Assembly: GCA_028023455.1 (NCBI GenBank)
Contig: JAQFVV010000072.1
Coordinates: 5,362,082-5,426,081 of the forward strand
Origin: Epiperipatus broadwayi
Lineage: Eukaryota; Onychophora; Udeonychophora; Euonychophora; Peripatidae
DNA: 64,000 nt
Direction of reading: 5' to 3'
Shown: positions 47,100-58,797 of the stretch, piece after piece
How positions within the stretch are numbered: the first letter of the stretch is position 1
Layout of the letters: each line of letters opens with the position of its first letter
The notes under the pieces: generated by a model
Told to the model about the DNA's origin: nothing
What the model saw: only the letters and a program-made list of their open reading frames with translations
Databases searched by the model: none
Made by a program: the position numbers and the translations under genes

Positions 47100-49734
47100 C
47101 CCATTTAGCCTTAAATATTATTGCATTTATTATTTAAATATAATAAATATATTGGCATTTGTCTGAGGCTAGGGGTAATATCCAAACTAATATTATGAAA
47201 CAGGGCTGAGTTCGATCCCTGTTTCAAAAAGTAAAATTTCCTGTATGCGTCAGTATATAGCCCGATTAATTAAATTTTTTTTTTTTTCATATTTATATTT
47301 CCATTGTTGTACACAGATTTATAATTCTAAATAGGGATTTTAAAAAGGTTAAAATAAAACAAAAGAGGGGGGAGGTATGTGTGCTCGTTTGTTTTTTTGA
47401 GAACGCATGTGTATATTTTGCTAGATGAATAATATAAGAAAAGAAAAAAAGTATAAATTCAGTTATGGAAATATACTTTAATTTTCAAGATGAAAACTTT
47501 TCAATTTCATTTGGAAAAGTTAAATGGAAAAAAGATATCAAAAAGAACTTGATCGATATTAAGGAATTTAATTAGTGAGATTTAAGTTTTTGATTCAAAA
47601 GAATTTCGATCAAGACAAAATGAGAGTAAAAATAATTTTGAGGTGTTAAAAGTTTTTGTTCAAAAAGAATACGGATTTTTGAGCGGCAGAACTGGCTAAA
47701 AAGATTCATTCTATTGCTAATTTTTGTAAGGAGTGCTGCGAGAGAGATTTGTGGAGTGAAATGGAGGGTAAAATGGTGGGCAAGCTGGCTTAAGAAAGCG
47801 TAAGCGTCCCAGGCAGTGCAATCCCGCTCCATGAAGGTCCGAAGGTGGCTGCAGGAAAAGTAACCGACGAAGATAGAAACCAATTGATCCGAAGTCTAAA
47901 TAAAGAAACAAAGGAATGGAATCAACAAGCAAAAATATAGGATAGTCGGAATAAATAATCCAATTTAATCGCCAGTACGTAAGTGCTATAAAAAGGAATC
48001 AAAACGAATGAAAATTTTCACTCTTAATAATCCATCGTTTTCCCCGGGGAAGAAAAGAAATGCAGGTACGTACCCATTCAACAATATGTAATTAGTGTTC
48101 CAGATAGCGTCTGTTTCTTATAATTTTCACAAACTTTTTTTTACAAACTTCATATCATGAACGATATACATAAACTTTAAAAAAAAAAGAAAGAATCAAA
48201 GAAATGATTTTTCTTACTAGTATGAACTGATATATGTTTTATTCATGTGATTTGATAAATATCTAAGCTGCGTGTGTATGCATGTGTTTTTCTTAAAATA
48301 CAGAGCACATAATATTTAATCATGGTAAAATAAAAATGTACAAAATTTAAAAAAATGAAATGTATGTTTATTGGTATTGTTTTATTTAGGTCTAGTTTTT
48401 GTAAAAGTAGAAAGAATTTAGAATAGTATATCAAGCATATTAAAGTATAGTAACTTCCTTTCTCATAGATTTCCGTCGGTTTGTCAATCACCCGCACTGA
48501 ACAGAGCTAGTCCAGCGCATTTCCATATTGGTATTCCAGCTCTCCCAGCATAATTCTTATAGAAATATAGGATTGGCGCTTGAGGTCATAAATTGATGCT
48601 CATAAATATGCTGGGCGATAAAATGGAATAAGTTTCGAATTTTCTTTTTAAACAATTACACATTTACGTGTATCGTTATATATACATACACGCAATCTTA
48701 CAAGATTACATATATGCGTAATATATATATGGAAAACGGCAATCACGTTATAATTAATATAACAAACTTGAATATGTTTACCCAAAAGATGCTAAATCAA
48801 TATTAAGATATATAACTTGTTTACTTGTAGGAGTAATAGATGAAGATTGATGATGCAGATGATCTAGACCACCTGATAGAACTAGTTCTATAGAAATGCG
48901 ACTTGTCTTTCATCACTTATTTAAAGAAAAATTATGTTGAGTAGTATGTTTACATATATCTATTTATTGATGCTAGTTAAATATGCATTCAGTCAAGTGT
49001 GAATTTTTCCAAAAAAGAGAACGCAAAAAATATTATTAGAACAAAAAAAAAAATTATACGAATTTAATCATTATCAAAAGTTGTTTTTGCCGTTATTAAA
49101 ATATAATTAAAATAGTGAAACTAAGTTTTGATTGTCATCCATTGTTGTTAGGGACAATCGTTCGTTGCTATGGAGAACATGATAATAATTATGCACTAAA
49201 AAGTTTTAACAATATACATTATTGATGTGTTTTTTTTTCTTTTTAATAAAACAAATTGTCTATAGTATGTAATGGCTTATGTTAAAGTAGAACGTATGAC
49301 TTAATTACGGCATTTGCATGCTTATGTTTAAACTAATATTATCACTGAAGTAGGAAATTAAAAGTATTAGCAATTATTTAATTAATTTCCATGTTATTTA
49401 GAACATAAATGATAATAGGTTAAAATATAGATGCATGCTATACTTAAATCTACTTAACAATAATGACTGATAAATTAATTATAAGAAGATTTAAAATGTC
49501 TAGTATTCATAATAATACATCAAATATTTAAGCTTCTTAATTTTATTTACAACTAGTTCTAGTTTTAGAATAAATATATTCTAAAATTTTATTAGTAACA
49601 GATAACTTCTAACTTCAGTATATACAGTACATATATAATTGTAGAATCTTACGACATTGTAATTAATGCATATGCCTGTCATTTCTATGACCTGGAATTT
49701 GAATTTAGGCACAGTAACAAGTGATTTTTTTTTT
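47100..49734. other. Spacer with a promoter-like patch
   Basis: 47175-47240 contains a B-box-like GAGTTCGATCCC without a clear A box. 47560-48080 has higher complexity and GC content than its surroundings and ends in a TATA box plus donor-like site (separate entry). Open frames 47572-47883 and 47717-47932 overlap in two minus-strand frames with no domain. 48.1-49.7 kb is AT-rich and empty. Confidence 0.3.
47987..48071 (+). promoter_or_regulatory. Candidate core promoter and first-exon end
   Basis: TATAAAAA at 47987 is followed about 30 bp later by an initiator-like TTCACTCTT (about 48017). Then AGAAATGCAG abuts GTACGT at 48066, a good splice-donor match immediately after an in-frame ATG CAG. 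The surrounding 500 bp are GC-richer than the neighbourhood. No downstream exon was recognised, so this is only a hypothesis. Confidence 0.25.
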
Positions 49735-49797
49735 CCAGATAGCCAGTGCATGGCAACTCATAACTAGCCACTTCACCTTCTCTTTCTATTTCCCACC

Positions 49798-50064
49798 CTA
49801 AATTTTCCCATAATCTGCTCCATCCCATTTCCACAACATAATCTTTGTCAACTCCATGGCCTTCATATCTAAATCTCCATTATCATTTCCCAAACCCAGC
49901 ATAAAAACTAATAACCCACTTTCTGTATAATTACCTTGTTCATATTTATTCTTCCATAACTTCATTATTTGTACCCTTTCTGCTTTCAAGCATTTACATT
50001 TAATCAACAGATGCCTAATATTTTCTATACCTTCCTTACACAATTTGCAGCCTAAATCATCCAT
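49798..50064 (-). pseudogene. LINE B ORF2 C-terminus with CCHC finger
   Basis: The frame opens with CKLCKEGIENIRHLLIKC, a C-x2-C-H-C zinc motif, followed by KAERVQIMKLW and ending LWKWDGADYGKI. The same sequence in slightly different form ends the 54.8 kb copy, which fixes the 3' end of the coding region. The motif is expected to bind nucleic acid. Confidence 0.8.
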
Positions 50065-50283
50065 ATTCTTCCATTTACATGTATATTCTCTTGGTGCTAA
50101 AGATCCTGTTCAAGCCTTAAACAATAAATTACTTTCCTTACTATTATCATAAATTAACTTGCACCCAATGTTCCATTTACTTCTATTTATATTAAATTAT
50201 TTTTACTCTCCATACTAGTTCTCCAACTCCCTATTCTTTATTAATGCATCTATTTTTTATCCCATTCCTTACCACTGTAACAC

Positions 50284-52043
50284 TCAACAATCATCCCACC
50301 TTTTATACAAGTATACTGATATAAATTCTTTATCCAAATCTTTTGCATACCGCATTTTCTTTCTCATCCATCTTGTTGCCTGCCCTTTACTCATAACCCA
50401 ATTAAATGCTATTTTGGCTATTCTTTTATCTATAAACTGCAACCTATCAAACATTTTCATTTTACTTTGACCATCCCATTTCTCCTTGAATTGCCTCCTT
50501 TGCTGTCCACACCTCTGCATCTAATGCATGTCTTCCTACTTCCCTTTGTACTTTCTCTAAGTAATCTAATACCCCTTTACTAACACATAATGCATCATTA
50601 CTATATGTTAACCCTGCTACTACAACTCCCTTCCATATAATTCTAGCTACATCATATTTATTATATGAAAATATTGTTAATTTCCTTACCAAACCCTTTC
50701 TTTTCTTCGCTTCATTTACCAATTTTTTCTCCCATTCATCCAAGCAATTTTCCTGATTACTTAAGATGATTCCCAAATAACTATATCTATCCACCACACT
50801 TAACTTCATATCTTCCAATAAAAATTCTACATCTTCTCTTTCCCCAGTATTAATCATCATTATATTTGATTTTTCTTCACTAAATTTAATCCCCATCTCT
50901 TTACCCACCCTTGCACATGTCCTCAGCATAACTTCTATATCTTCTCTTCTTTCTGCACACAAAAAGATATCCACAAAAAAAAAGATCCGACAAAGTATAT
51001 ACTCCCTTGCCACCTATTAACGGTATCTCTATCCCTCTTCCTAGTCTTTCTATTGCTTTCTCCATTTCACTCAAATACAACAAAAACAAAAAAAGGTGAT
51101 CCTTGCCTTAGTCCCACCCCATTTTTAACTTTAACTAATTCTATATCCCTTAATTGATAAGTATAGTAATTATTTTCATACAATTTCTTAATAACATTTA
51201 CTAAATCTTCATCCATTCTCAAATTTGCTAAACTTACTCATAATCTATTTCTATTTACTCTATCATATGCCTTCTCTGTACCTATAAAACTCATATCTAT
51301 CTGAATTCCTACTGGTATCCATAAGTTGTCTAACTACAAATAAACTATACGCCTATCTGACCTAAAATCTCCTTGCATTTCCCCGACTACATTATTCTCT
51401 TCTCTCCATTTTACAACTTTTCCAGCCACCATATATGAGAAAACTTTATATAAAACTGATGTTACCACTATTAGTGTATAATTATTTAACTTTTTGTGAT
51501 CCTTACCCTTTGCTTTAAATTTTAATTTTACTCTTGTATTACTCCAACTACCCAGAAAAACTCTTCTGTGCCATCTTATTCATGCCCTAAATTCATTACT
51601 ATCTCTGCTGCCCATCCATCTAAACCTCTTGCCTTTCCACTTTTCAATTTCTTCCCTGCCTCATTCAGTTCATTTTTTGTGAACTGAACCTAATATTTAC
51701 ATTACTAAATGCTTTCATATTTTCTATCACTAAGTCCTTCACATCTAACATCTTTTCTATATCCATTACATATCTATTTAAGATTCTCTCTAACTCTTCT
51801 CTAGAGCTACACTATTTCCTCATCATCTATTAATACTATCTCCCCTACATTTCTCCTTTTAATGTAATTCCAAATTTTTTTACTCCAATCTCTTCCACTT
51901 TTATTAATATCCTCCAACAATTTACTATTCAACTTCATCCTCTCTCTATAATTATCCATTTTAGCCAACTTCTTATTTTCTAAGCACTTTCCCCATTTAG
52001 CATTAATATCTTTTTCACTTTCTTTGTTCTTAATAGCACACAT
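50284..52043 (-). pseudogene. LINE B reverse transcriptase, catalytic box damaged
   Basis: RT landmarks in minus-strand order include the RRNVGEIVLIDDEEIV linker end near 51810 and motif A (FIGTEKAYDRVNRNR) near 51250. QGDFRSDRRIVY lies near 51350 and FLLYLSEMEKAIERL near 51080. The region after GVYTLS near 50975 should hold the YADD catalytic box but reads LFFFVDIFLCAE, with a poly(T)-like run, so one catalytic Asp and the spacing are lost. After it come KEMGIKFSEEKSNIMM and VDRYSYLGIIL, the usual post-catalytic blocks. Stops and frameshifts separate the pieces. Confidence 0.8.
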
Positions 52044-52343
52044 ATTCTCTGCATGCTTTTCCCCTCTCTTTTACATTTTTAGTAACTCATTTTTTATTTA
52101 TTTTTATTCTTCTGCATATTCTCAACTAAAACCCTATTTGCCACTTTTTCTATTTCACCACACCAGTCCTCATACTTATCCCCAACCAACTGTACCATGG
52201 CTTCTTCAACTTGTATTTTATACTCTTCCAACTTATTCTTATCATTCACTCTCCATCCACATTTTTCACTATTGTTTCTACCTTTATTTCTATCTTCCAT
52301 CACATTACTAACCATTTCTATTACAATAAAATTATGATCACTA

Positions 52344-53131
52344 TTATATACTCTCTTCATTATCAAACACCTTAATTTTTCGTATTTTATTCATTCCTTC
52401 TTTCTCTACCAATACATAATCTATTGTGTGAAATATATTATTCCTAGACCATGTGTATTGTCCCTCATAAATATTTGATAAATTCCCAATGCTCAAATTT
52501 ACTCTTTGACAAAATTTCTTCAAAAACTGATCATTCTTATTATCTACACCATCAACTTCTTTAATATGTCCATTCATATCCCCTATAACCATTATTCTCT
52601 TCCCCTTTTCTTTAAAACTCTGTATATCCTTAATTAGGCATTCATATATACTACTGTTCCATTCCATTACAGTTTGACTATCTCCAGTGGCTATATACAC
52701 TACAGCCACCATCCATTCTTGTCTACCCAACCTTATTTCAAACCACAAATGCTCTTGACATTTAACAATATTTAAATATTTTTTTGATATAACACCTATA
52801 CCACCACCACCTTTTTTTCTTTTCTATTTATACCCTGACATACTACATCTTCCAAAATAGGTTCTTCGTCTTCTCTTACATGTGTTTCCACTACTGCTAG
52901 TACCTCAAGCCCTTCATTTTCAATTGCTTTGTTTAATTCCAGCCACTTTTCTGGTCTCCTATCACTTTGCATATTCAAAAACCCTATTTTAACAATTTCT
53001 TCTTTACTAACTATTCTTTTATAAATTCTTTTGATTCTTTCTTCTCCATTATGTTTATAAAAAACTTTCTTACCATTAATCTTATAGATCCATTCCTTCT
53101 CCACATCTACACTTATATCTAAATCAACCAT
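52344..53131 (-). pseudogene. LINE B AP-like endonuclease
   Basis: The first frame (52796-53131) includes IGFLNMQSD (N-terminal block), LEVLAVVETHV (catalytic Glu) and a following conserved segment. The second frame (52344-52748) has VVYIATGDS, MVIGDMNGHIKEVDG (GDxN block) and YTWSRNNIFHTIDYVLV (the TW and ID blocks). A frameshift near 52790 separates them. The SDH-type end overlaps the next frame near 52330, where SDHNFIVIE is readable. Most catalytic residues survive. Confidence 0.83.
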
Positions 53132-53347
53132 CTTTTGCTTATTTCTTATATCTCATCCATTCTTCTTTTTGATAATATTACAATTTAAAAGCCCATCCCC
53201 CTTTAAAAGTTTCCTGAATTATATTCTTTAAATATCAGACTCCCTAAAACGTCACTTCCTTGCTTTCCTAAGTGCAATCCATCTTTACTATATAATTCCC
53301 TTTTTTCAATAAACCAATCCCATACATCCATAAACATATTATTTCTC

Positions 53348-53836
53348 TCACACAATTTTTTCAATCTCATTTATAGAACATGCCCTATCTAACAAATGCC
53401 TCTTGTCAAATCTTGGTAAAATTCCAACTACCCGTACTCTTCCTTTAATCTCACTCAAATTCCTAATAAATTCTACATACTCATCCATTACTCTCTCTGA
53501 TGGCTCTAACAAATTATTAGTCCCTACCATAACATATACATCTCTACTACCTTGTTTTCTTACTTTATCTGTCACATCCGGAATTCTAGCTCCAGGCAAA
53601 CACACTCTTACATACCTGCTTCTATTTCCCCTTGCAATTATATCCCCACATTCTCTGATTATTGAACCTCCTATTAATATTGTCTTGTAGTCTACTTTCT
53701 CTACTACATCTGTAACATTTTCTACCATCTTCTGGTTCTCCTTATCCATTTCTTTTGTATCATTTCTATTCAATAATTCATTTATCTGCTCACACTTCAT
53801 CTCTACCAATTTTAATTTTACTTCTACATCCTTCAC
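53348..53836 (-). pseudogene. LINE B ORF1 SGNH-type esterase domain
   Basis: A 162-codon open frame. After a coiled-coil-like charged start comes TILIGGSIIRECGD, the block I nucleophile region (GGS in place of the common GDS). RYVRVCLPGARIPDV is typical of retrotransposon esterases and VYVMVGTNNLLEPSERV is block III (GTNN). The frame ends before the final Asp-His block. CR1-group ORF1 proteins carry such domains; their role in retrotransposition is not settled. Confidence 0.8.
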
Positions 53837-53860
53837 TTCTTCCTCTATCTTACTTATTCT

Positions 53861-54205
53861 CTAGCTAACCATCTCCATTGCATTACTACTTTCTCCACCC
53901 ATATCTCCTAACACTCCACTAAAACCGTATTCTGTCATATCTTCCTTAACTACATTTTGCTCCCTCTCCCCCAACTTTCTCTCTAGACTACCTACACCTA
54001 GAAACCACTTTCTCACTTCTTTAATCACATTTACACACTGACTACATAACCAGAAACCTATTCCATCCTTCCTATTCTTATTCAAACATTTCAAGTGATA
54101 CACCTCAGCACACACTGTACACTCTACCAGTGCTCGCCTAATTCCTTTCTGCTGATTGTATATACATTGTGCAATACAAATGCAATCCATATTCTTATTT
54201 TTCAA
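53861..54205 (-). pseudogene. LINE B ORF1 PHD-like zinc finger
   Basis: Cysteines and a histidine are spaced as in a PHD finger: CICIAQC, CTVCAEVYHLKCL and FWLCSQC. The frame stops at about 53861, only some 25 bp before the esterase frame, so a single stop or frameshift probably splits one original ORF1. In related elements this finger precedes the esterase. Confidence 0.75.
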
Positions 54206-54240
54206 GTCACCTATTCTATATTTGACTTTATAATATCTTC

Positions 54241-54724
54241 CTATTCTTCAAACACCCTTACATGGAATAATAAAAATAAAAAATTTTTTTTTTTACTTTT
54301 TCCCAAACCTGATCAAACTATACCCACGCGTTTTCTAACGTTAGGTCTCCCAAACGTTGCCTTTTTTCTCAAAAATAAATGTCTATTTTAAAATTTAAAA
54401 AACCTTCAGTAACAAACTTAACTAAAATGAATTAATCTTACATACAACTTTTTTATTAATATCCTTACGCTAACACACATTCAAGAAGAACAACTTTTTT
54501 TAAAAAAACTTCTATACCTAAAATGGCGAAAGAAAACCTTTCAAACAGTTAACACAAAAATTTTCATTCTTTCAAATAACTCACTCTCTTGATCACAATT
54601 TATACTTTCATACACAATAATTAGTCTTTATAGTGATGCTCTCAAATGATCAATGTTGCATGCAATCAACAAACAGAAATTTTTTTAAAAAAATATCAAA
54701 ACGTAGCTCATCTTTTATTGATGT
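54241..54724. other. LINE B 5' flank, AT-rich
   Basis: Probably includes the LINE B 5' untranslated part. No motif could be named. Confidence 0.35.
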
Positions 54725-55030
54725 GATGTGATGTATTTTGGCTTCTCCTTAAACGAAGTCAAGAATATCTCAGCAGTTATGCCCAGATAAACCTGTTGGC
54801 CACTTTATTTTCGATTCCCACTCTAAGTCTTCTCATATTCTGCCCCATCCCATTTCCACAACATAATCTTTGTCAACTCTAAGGCCTTTATATCTAAATC
54901 CCCCTTATCTTTCTGCAAACCCAGCATAAAAACCAATAACTCACTTTCTGTATAATCACTTTGTTCATATCTATTCTCCCATAACTTCATTATTTGTACC
55001 CTTTCTGCTTTCAAGCATTTACATTCAATC
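54725..55030 (-). mobile_element. Second LINE B 3' end, 5'-truncated
   Basis: The minus-strand frame ending at 54823 repeats LIECKCLKAERVQIMKLW, YTESELLVFMLGL and LWKWDGAEYEKT, matching 49798-50064 with several substitutions. Upstream of about 55030 the match stops and unrelated sequence follows, so the copy is truncated. It lies in the same orientation about 500 bp from LINE B. Confidence 0.8.
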
Positions 55031-56673
55031 AACAGATTACCAGTTAAGTCTGCATTTCTAGCTTTACTAATAATAAAAAGACTGCACATGATTTTATTGT
55101 TCACCATAAGAAGTTCATGCACCAGAATCAATTCTTGGATCTTTTGATTTCAAATCACATACTCTACTACTTTGCCAAATCACACAGGATACTTTCACTA
55201 ATGAGCACTTGAGATTCAAAGCTCGAAGTAGTGCAGTTATGAATTCAGCCACCACCTTTAATTTAGATTTGACCTAATAGTAACTAGATGTGTTAGTAAT
55301 CTCAATTATTTAATAACTGTAAGCACCCCCCCCTACTTGGAAATATTAATGATATCAAAATATACTCACAGAATATATAAAAGAATGGCGTTTTTCTACT
55401 TCAGTGCCATCTATAATACACTTGGATAATTAATCATTACTAAATAATAGTGCAGCTGAAGATGATCAAAATAACACTGTTCAAATATGATTTTACACAG
55501 TTCCTCATATGTACACATGCATACATATCTATGAAAGATTTACAGATATAAATAACATCCAGTTAATATGAATTGTAATACTATGAAATTAATATAAATA
55601 TCTACGAGTTTTTTTTATGTACAAAAGTTGCTTAGAAATATAAAAATATTTATTTAAAAATATCAATAATTATCTAATATTTTTATTTTCATATTATTTA
55701 TTTTTATCTCATTTATGTAGTTAGTGTTTTGGAATAATTACATTTTGATTTGAAATTATTTTGAAAAGGAAAGAGAAAATCTCATTAAACTATTATTTTT
55801 TTAAAAAATAAATGTTATTAAAGTAAAACATTTTGAGCATATATTTCATAACATAATTTTATGTACACATTATCGAATCAAATCTTTCAGATTTGTGATA
55901 CATTCCTCTCAAAGATGTTATAAATTTTTTGCTCAGTACGAATTTTCCTAAACCAATCACCCATCATATATATATATATTTGACAAGAAACATCACTTCG
56001 TCACTACTTGAAATACCTAAACAGTCTTGAGCAAATATTTATTTGTCATAAGTACAATTAATTTGATTTTGAAGCATGACTATATACATATGTAGTATTC
56101 AACCCATTATTGTTTGAATGTCCATACTTTGTAATAGATAGGGATAATTATTCACACCCAATGGATCAGAAATATGTGTGATTAATTAACTAATGCATCA
56201 ATAAATAACTATACCCAATCAAATCTTTTAAATTTACGATGAATTCTCCAATGCTTATCATGTTCCCAGATCAATCTCTCTCATTATATTTGCATATCAT
56301 CCCCATATACAATACTACAATTTAATTTACGTGGTCAAAATTTTTTCACTCCTAACTTTGACGCTTTTCACTTCAGTTAATAATTGTCTGTTTATCTGAA
56401 GTGGATGATGTTGAAGTCATTAATTAATGCAGGAAATGTGACTTTTGTAAATTAAATTATAATAATTTGTTACTCTATAATTGTGCTTTATGCACATGTA
56501 ATGAAGCTATGTAATTAATAATCCTAAATTAGCAGTCTGAGCGCTCTCGGGAAATCTAAGTTCCCATAATCATAGCCCGTTTGCTATGAATAATTACTGA
56601 AATATTCAGGTTATTGTCCTTCATTTATTCTACTGTAATTCATTTTCAAAGTTATGATCATTGGAAAAATAAA
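55031..56673. other. AT-rich spacer
   Basis: No ORF with recognisable content. A short C-run (55326-55333) and a TA-rich run near 55965 are the only simple features noted. Confidence 0.4.
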
Positions 56674-56752
56674 GGTTATTAATTGAGGCTGAGCATCCTT
56701 TCGACCAGTTCTCTAGATTGGCTGAAAGCATGATCAGCCTCAATTAATAACC
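56674..56752. ncRNA. Symmetric 79-nt hairpin, miRNA-precursor-like
   Basis: A 35-nt 5' arm (56674-56708), a 9-nt loop (56709-56717) and a 35-nt 3' arm (56718-56752). The outer 19 bp pair perfectly (GGTTATTAATTGAGGCTGA with its complement). Then come a G-A mismatch, 3 bp, a C-C mismatch, 5 bp, and a final stem with one A-C mismatch and two G-U pairs. Stem length, few scattered mismatches and small loop fit animal pre-miRNA dimensions. A tiny MITE would look the same, and either strand could be transcribed. Confidence 0.35.
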
Positions 56753-57089
56753 AAACTGAATAAACCTTCCCTTCACCAATAATTGTAATGTTGAAAACTA
56801 ATGGTAATTGCTGAATAAATGACAGTCATCAGTAATAAATTATATATGACCTTGGCCAACTAAAGAGTTCAGGTTCAGCTCAAAATTCATCTTGGGGATC
56901 GTACGTCTTTTCTAGGTGTCTTTATTTATATTTCAAAAAAATATATGGTAGAAGATTTATGGATATATAAAAAAAGATATTACACATGGTTAAAAAAGGA
57001 AAGAAGTTTATGTTTGATGTAGGGATATCTAATTTTAAGTGATTAGTTAGCAGTTATTATTAATAAATTTATCTGAAGTGGTCAGTGTC
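56753..57089. other. AT-rich spacer
   Basis: Nothing recognised apart from a weak AGGTTCAGCTCAAAATTCAT stretch that recalls R3. Confidence 0.35.
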
Positions 57090-57250
57090 AATGTTGTGAG
57101 TGACGAACTGAATGATCAAATGATGAAGCTGCATGTAAGAGATTGTGATCTGGGATAACTGAAGAGTGCCGGTTCAGCATGAAATGCATTTTGATGATCA
57201 TTTGGGGGTTTTTCATATGTCTTTTTTGTTCCAAGAATATTCGGTGAAGT
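57090..57250 (+). repeat. Diverged R3-related repeat
   Basis: AGAGTGCCGGTTCAGCATGA followed by AATGCATTTTGATGATCATTT parallels the R3 stretch GAGTGCTGGTTTAGCATGAA and the sequence after it. The upstream part is only weakly similar. Confidence 0.4.
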
Positions 57251-57504
57251 GGACATTGTATGTAATACTGAGCTATAAACTTACATGCATTCATTTCACT
57301 ATAATTTCAAAAATTAGCATCTATCAATATTCAAAAAACATACCTATATTTTAATTTTACAAATTTAAAAAGTTATGCAAAAAATATGAATGGTGTGACA
57401 AATCCATTATTATTGGTTTATATGAATAGAGTTTATTCTTTTTATGGAGGCGTATTTTTAAAAATTGGTAAATTAAATATAGAATTTTAAAATGAAATTA
57501 TTTA

Positions 57505-58041
57505 ATGCATATTTATTTTTATGATATGTACATAAATCCTAAATACCTGGATTTTATACTAAAAATCAACATCAATTCAGTGAGTACCAACTGGTTTTTT
57601 GCATATAAGAGAGGCATGGTTAAAATTGATCCTACTTGTTTTCTCTGTCAGAGGCATGAAGAAACCTTTGAACATCTGATACGCTCATGCCCTGGTCTCT
57701 GGATCACAAGAAGTACTATTGCCAAGAACCTCAATGTTGATTATTACTTAGTCATATTGCTCAATGACAGCATAAGAACAAGATCAATTACCACAATCAG
57801 ATTGTCATTATTCATAAACTATGTAATTTGGACTGTAAGGAGCAGAAAAATATTTAACACTAGTGCTTTCGATGAAGAGGCTTTTACCATTAGGAAACTA
57901 CAAAAAATGAAGAATCGTGACAAACTGCCAACTCAAGATTTTATGAAACATGGAATCTCATTAAGAACATTCAATGAATGCAACAGTCTGCTGAAATGGA
58001 TCATTTGTCAGGCAGATTGGGCAAATACACACCGTTATTGA
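57505..58041 (+). pseudogene. LINE A-family ORF2 C-terminal fragment
   Basis: A 178-codon open frame. It matches the LINE A C-terminus in order: NPKYLDFILKININSVSTNW, PTCFLCQRHEETFEHLIRSC (the CCHC finger, here complete) and INYVIWTVRSRKIF. It diverges enough to represent a separate, older subfamily. There is no upstream RT, so this is a 5'-truncated insertion. The first ATG is not a native start. Confidence 0.82.
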
Positions 58042-58606
58042 TGGACTGCTAGTACCAGATATCACAGTTATTACCACACATTTATTTTATACCTTATTCT
58101 ATTTGTATTAATCCATATGTCCTTATGAATTCATTGATGTATATAACATATTCATCTTGCTTGATTATTATCTCTTTTACACATGTATTAGCTTACATTT
58201 TATACTTCTTTCTTTTGTACAATATATAACATATTGATTTTACATTTAATAAATTATAGAGAATAATAAAAATCGGGAATTAATTATTAATAAAAATCTT
58301 TTCACAAGAAATCCATGTGCAGTTTGTATGTCACTGTCTTTACTTATGTATCATAATAGCATGAACTTTGTGTTCGTTCAAGTTTACAGTGGTAATTTAA
58401 ACATTTAAAGTGCTGAGTTATTTATTAAGAGTATTAGTAAGCAAAGACGAATAGCATCAATCATAATAAAAATATTAAATTGAGGAATACATGAATAACT
58501 AAGGTGTTATTTTAATTTAAATTATATATTTCGTTTTGCAATTTAATAATACTCTTTATTAAAATGCTTCAGATAGTTTTGACCATAAAGCAGCCTTCTT
58601 TAGAAC
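58042..58606. other. LINE fragment 3' flank, AT-rich
   Basis: Probably includes the 3' untranslated part of the LINE fragment, with an AATAAA-like stretch near 58247. Nothing further was recognised. Confidence 0.35.
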
Positions 58607-58797
58607 TAAACAAAGCAAAACTCTCCATACAGTAGTGCCATCTTGTGCCAACAAGAGCAATCACTGGATGCCAGAAGGCTTGTGCATAAAATCCCTATCT
58701 AGTGCCTACTCATCCAATATCCCCAGACTAGTTTCTGGCTACAAGTTTCTTGTTGGCACAAGATGGCACTACTGTATGGAGAGTTTTGCTTTGTTTA
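58607..58797. mobile_element. R4-related element with perfect 49-bp inverted ends
   Basis: Arms 58607-58655 and 58749-58797 are exact inverted copies (including AGTAGTGCCATCTTGTGCCA). The 93-bp interior carries R4 blocks: AAAATCCCTATCTAGTGCCT, CATCCAATATCCCCAGACTA and GTTTCTGGCT. No mismatch in the arms suggests recent insertion or gene conversion. Confidence 0.75.

Larger units (their letters stand above)
49735..54240 (-). mobile_element. LINE B, near full-length non-LTR retrotransposon with PHD and SGNH ORF1
   Basis: About 4.5 kb on the minus strand, in order: PHD-like finger (53861-54205), SGNH esterase (53348-53836), AP endonuclease (52344-53131), linker and reverse transcriptase (50284-52311), C-terminal zinc finger (49798-50064). 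PHD plus esterase in ORF1 is known from CR1-group elements, which is my best guess at clade. Many frames are broken. A second truncated 3' end lies at 54725-55030. Confidence 0.83.

Noticed and set aside
47175-47240. tRNA-derived repeat
   Set aside because: A B-box-like GAGTTCGATCCC is present but there is no A box at a suitable distance and no second copy in the window.
53403-53690. Plus-strand 95-codon ORF
   Set aside because: Antisense of the LINE B esterase domain.
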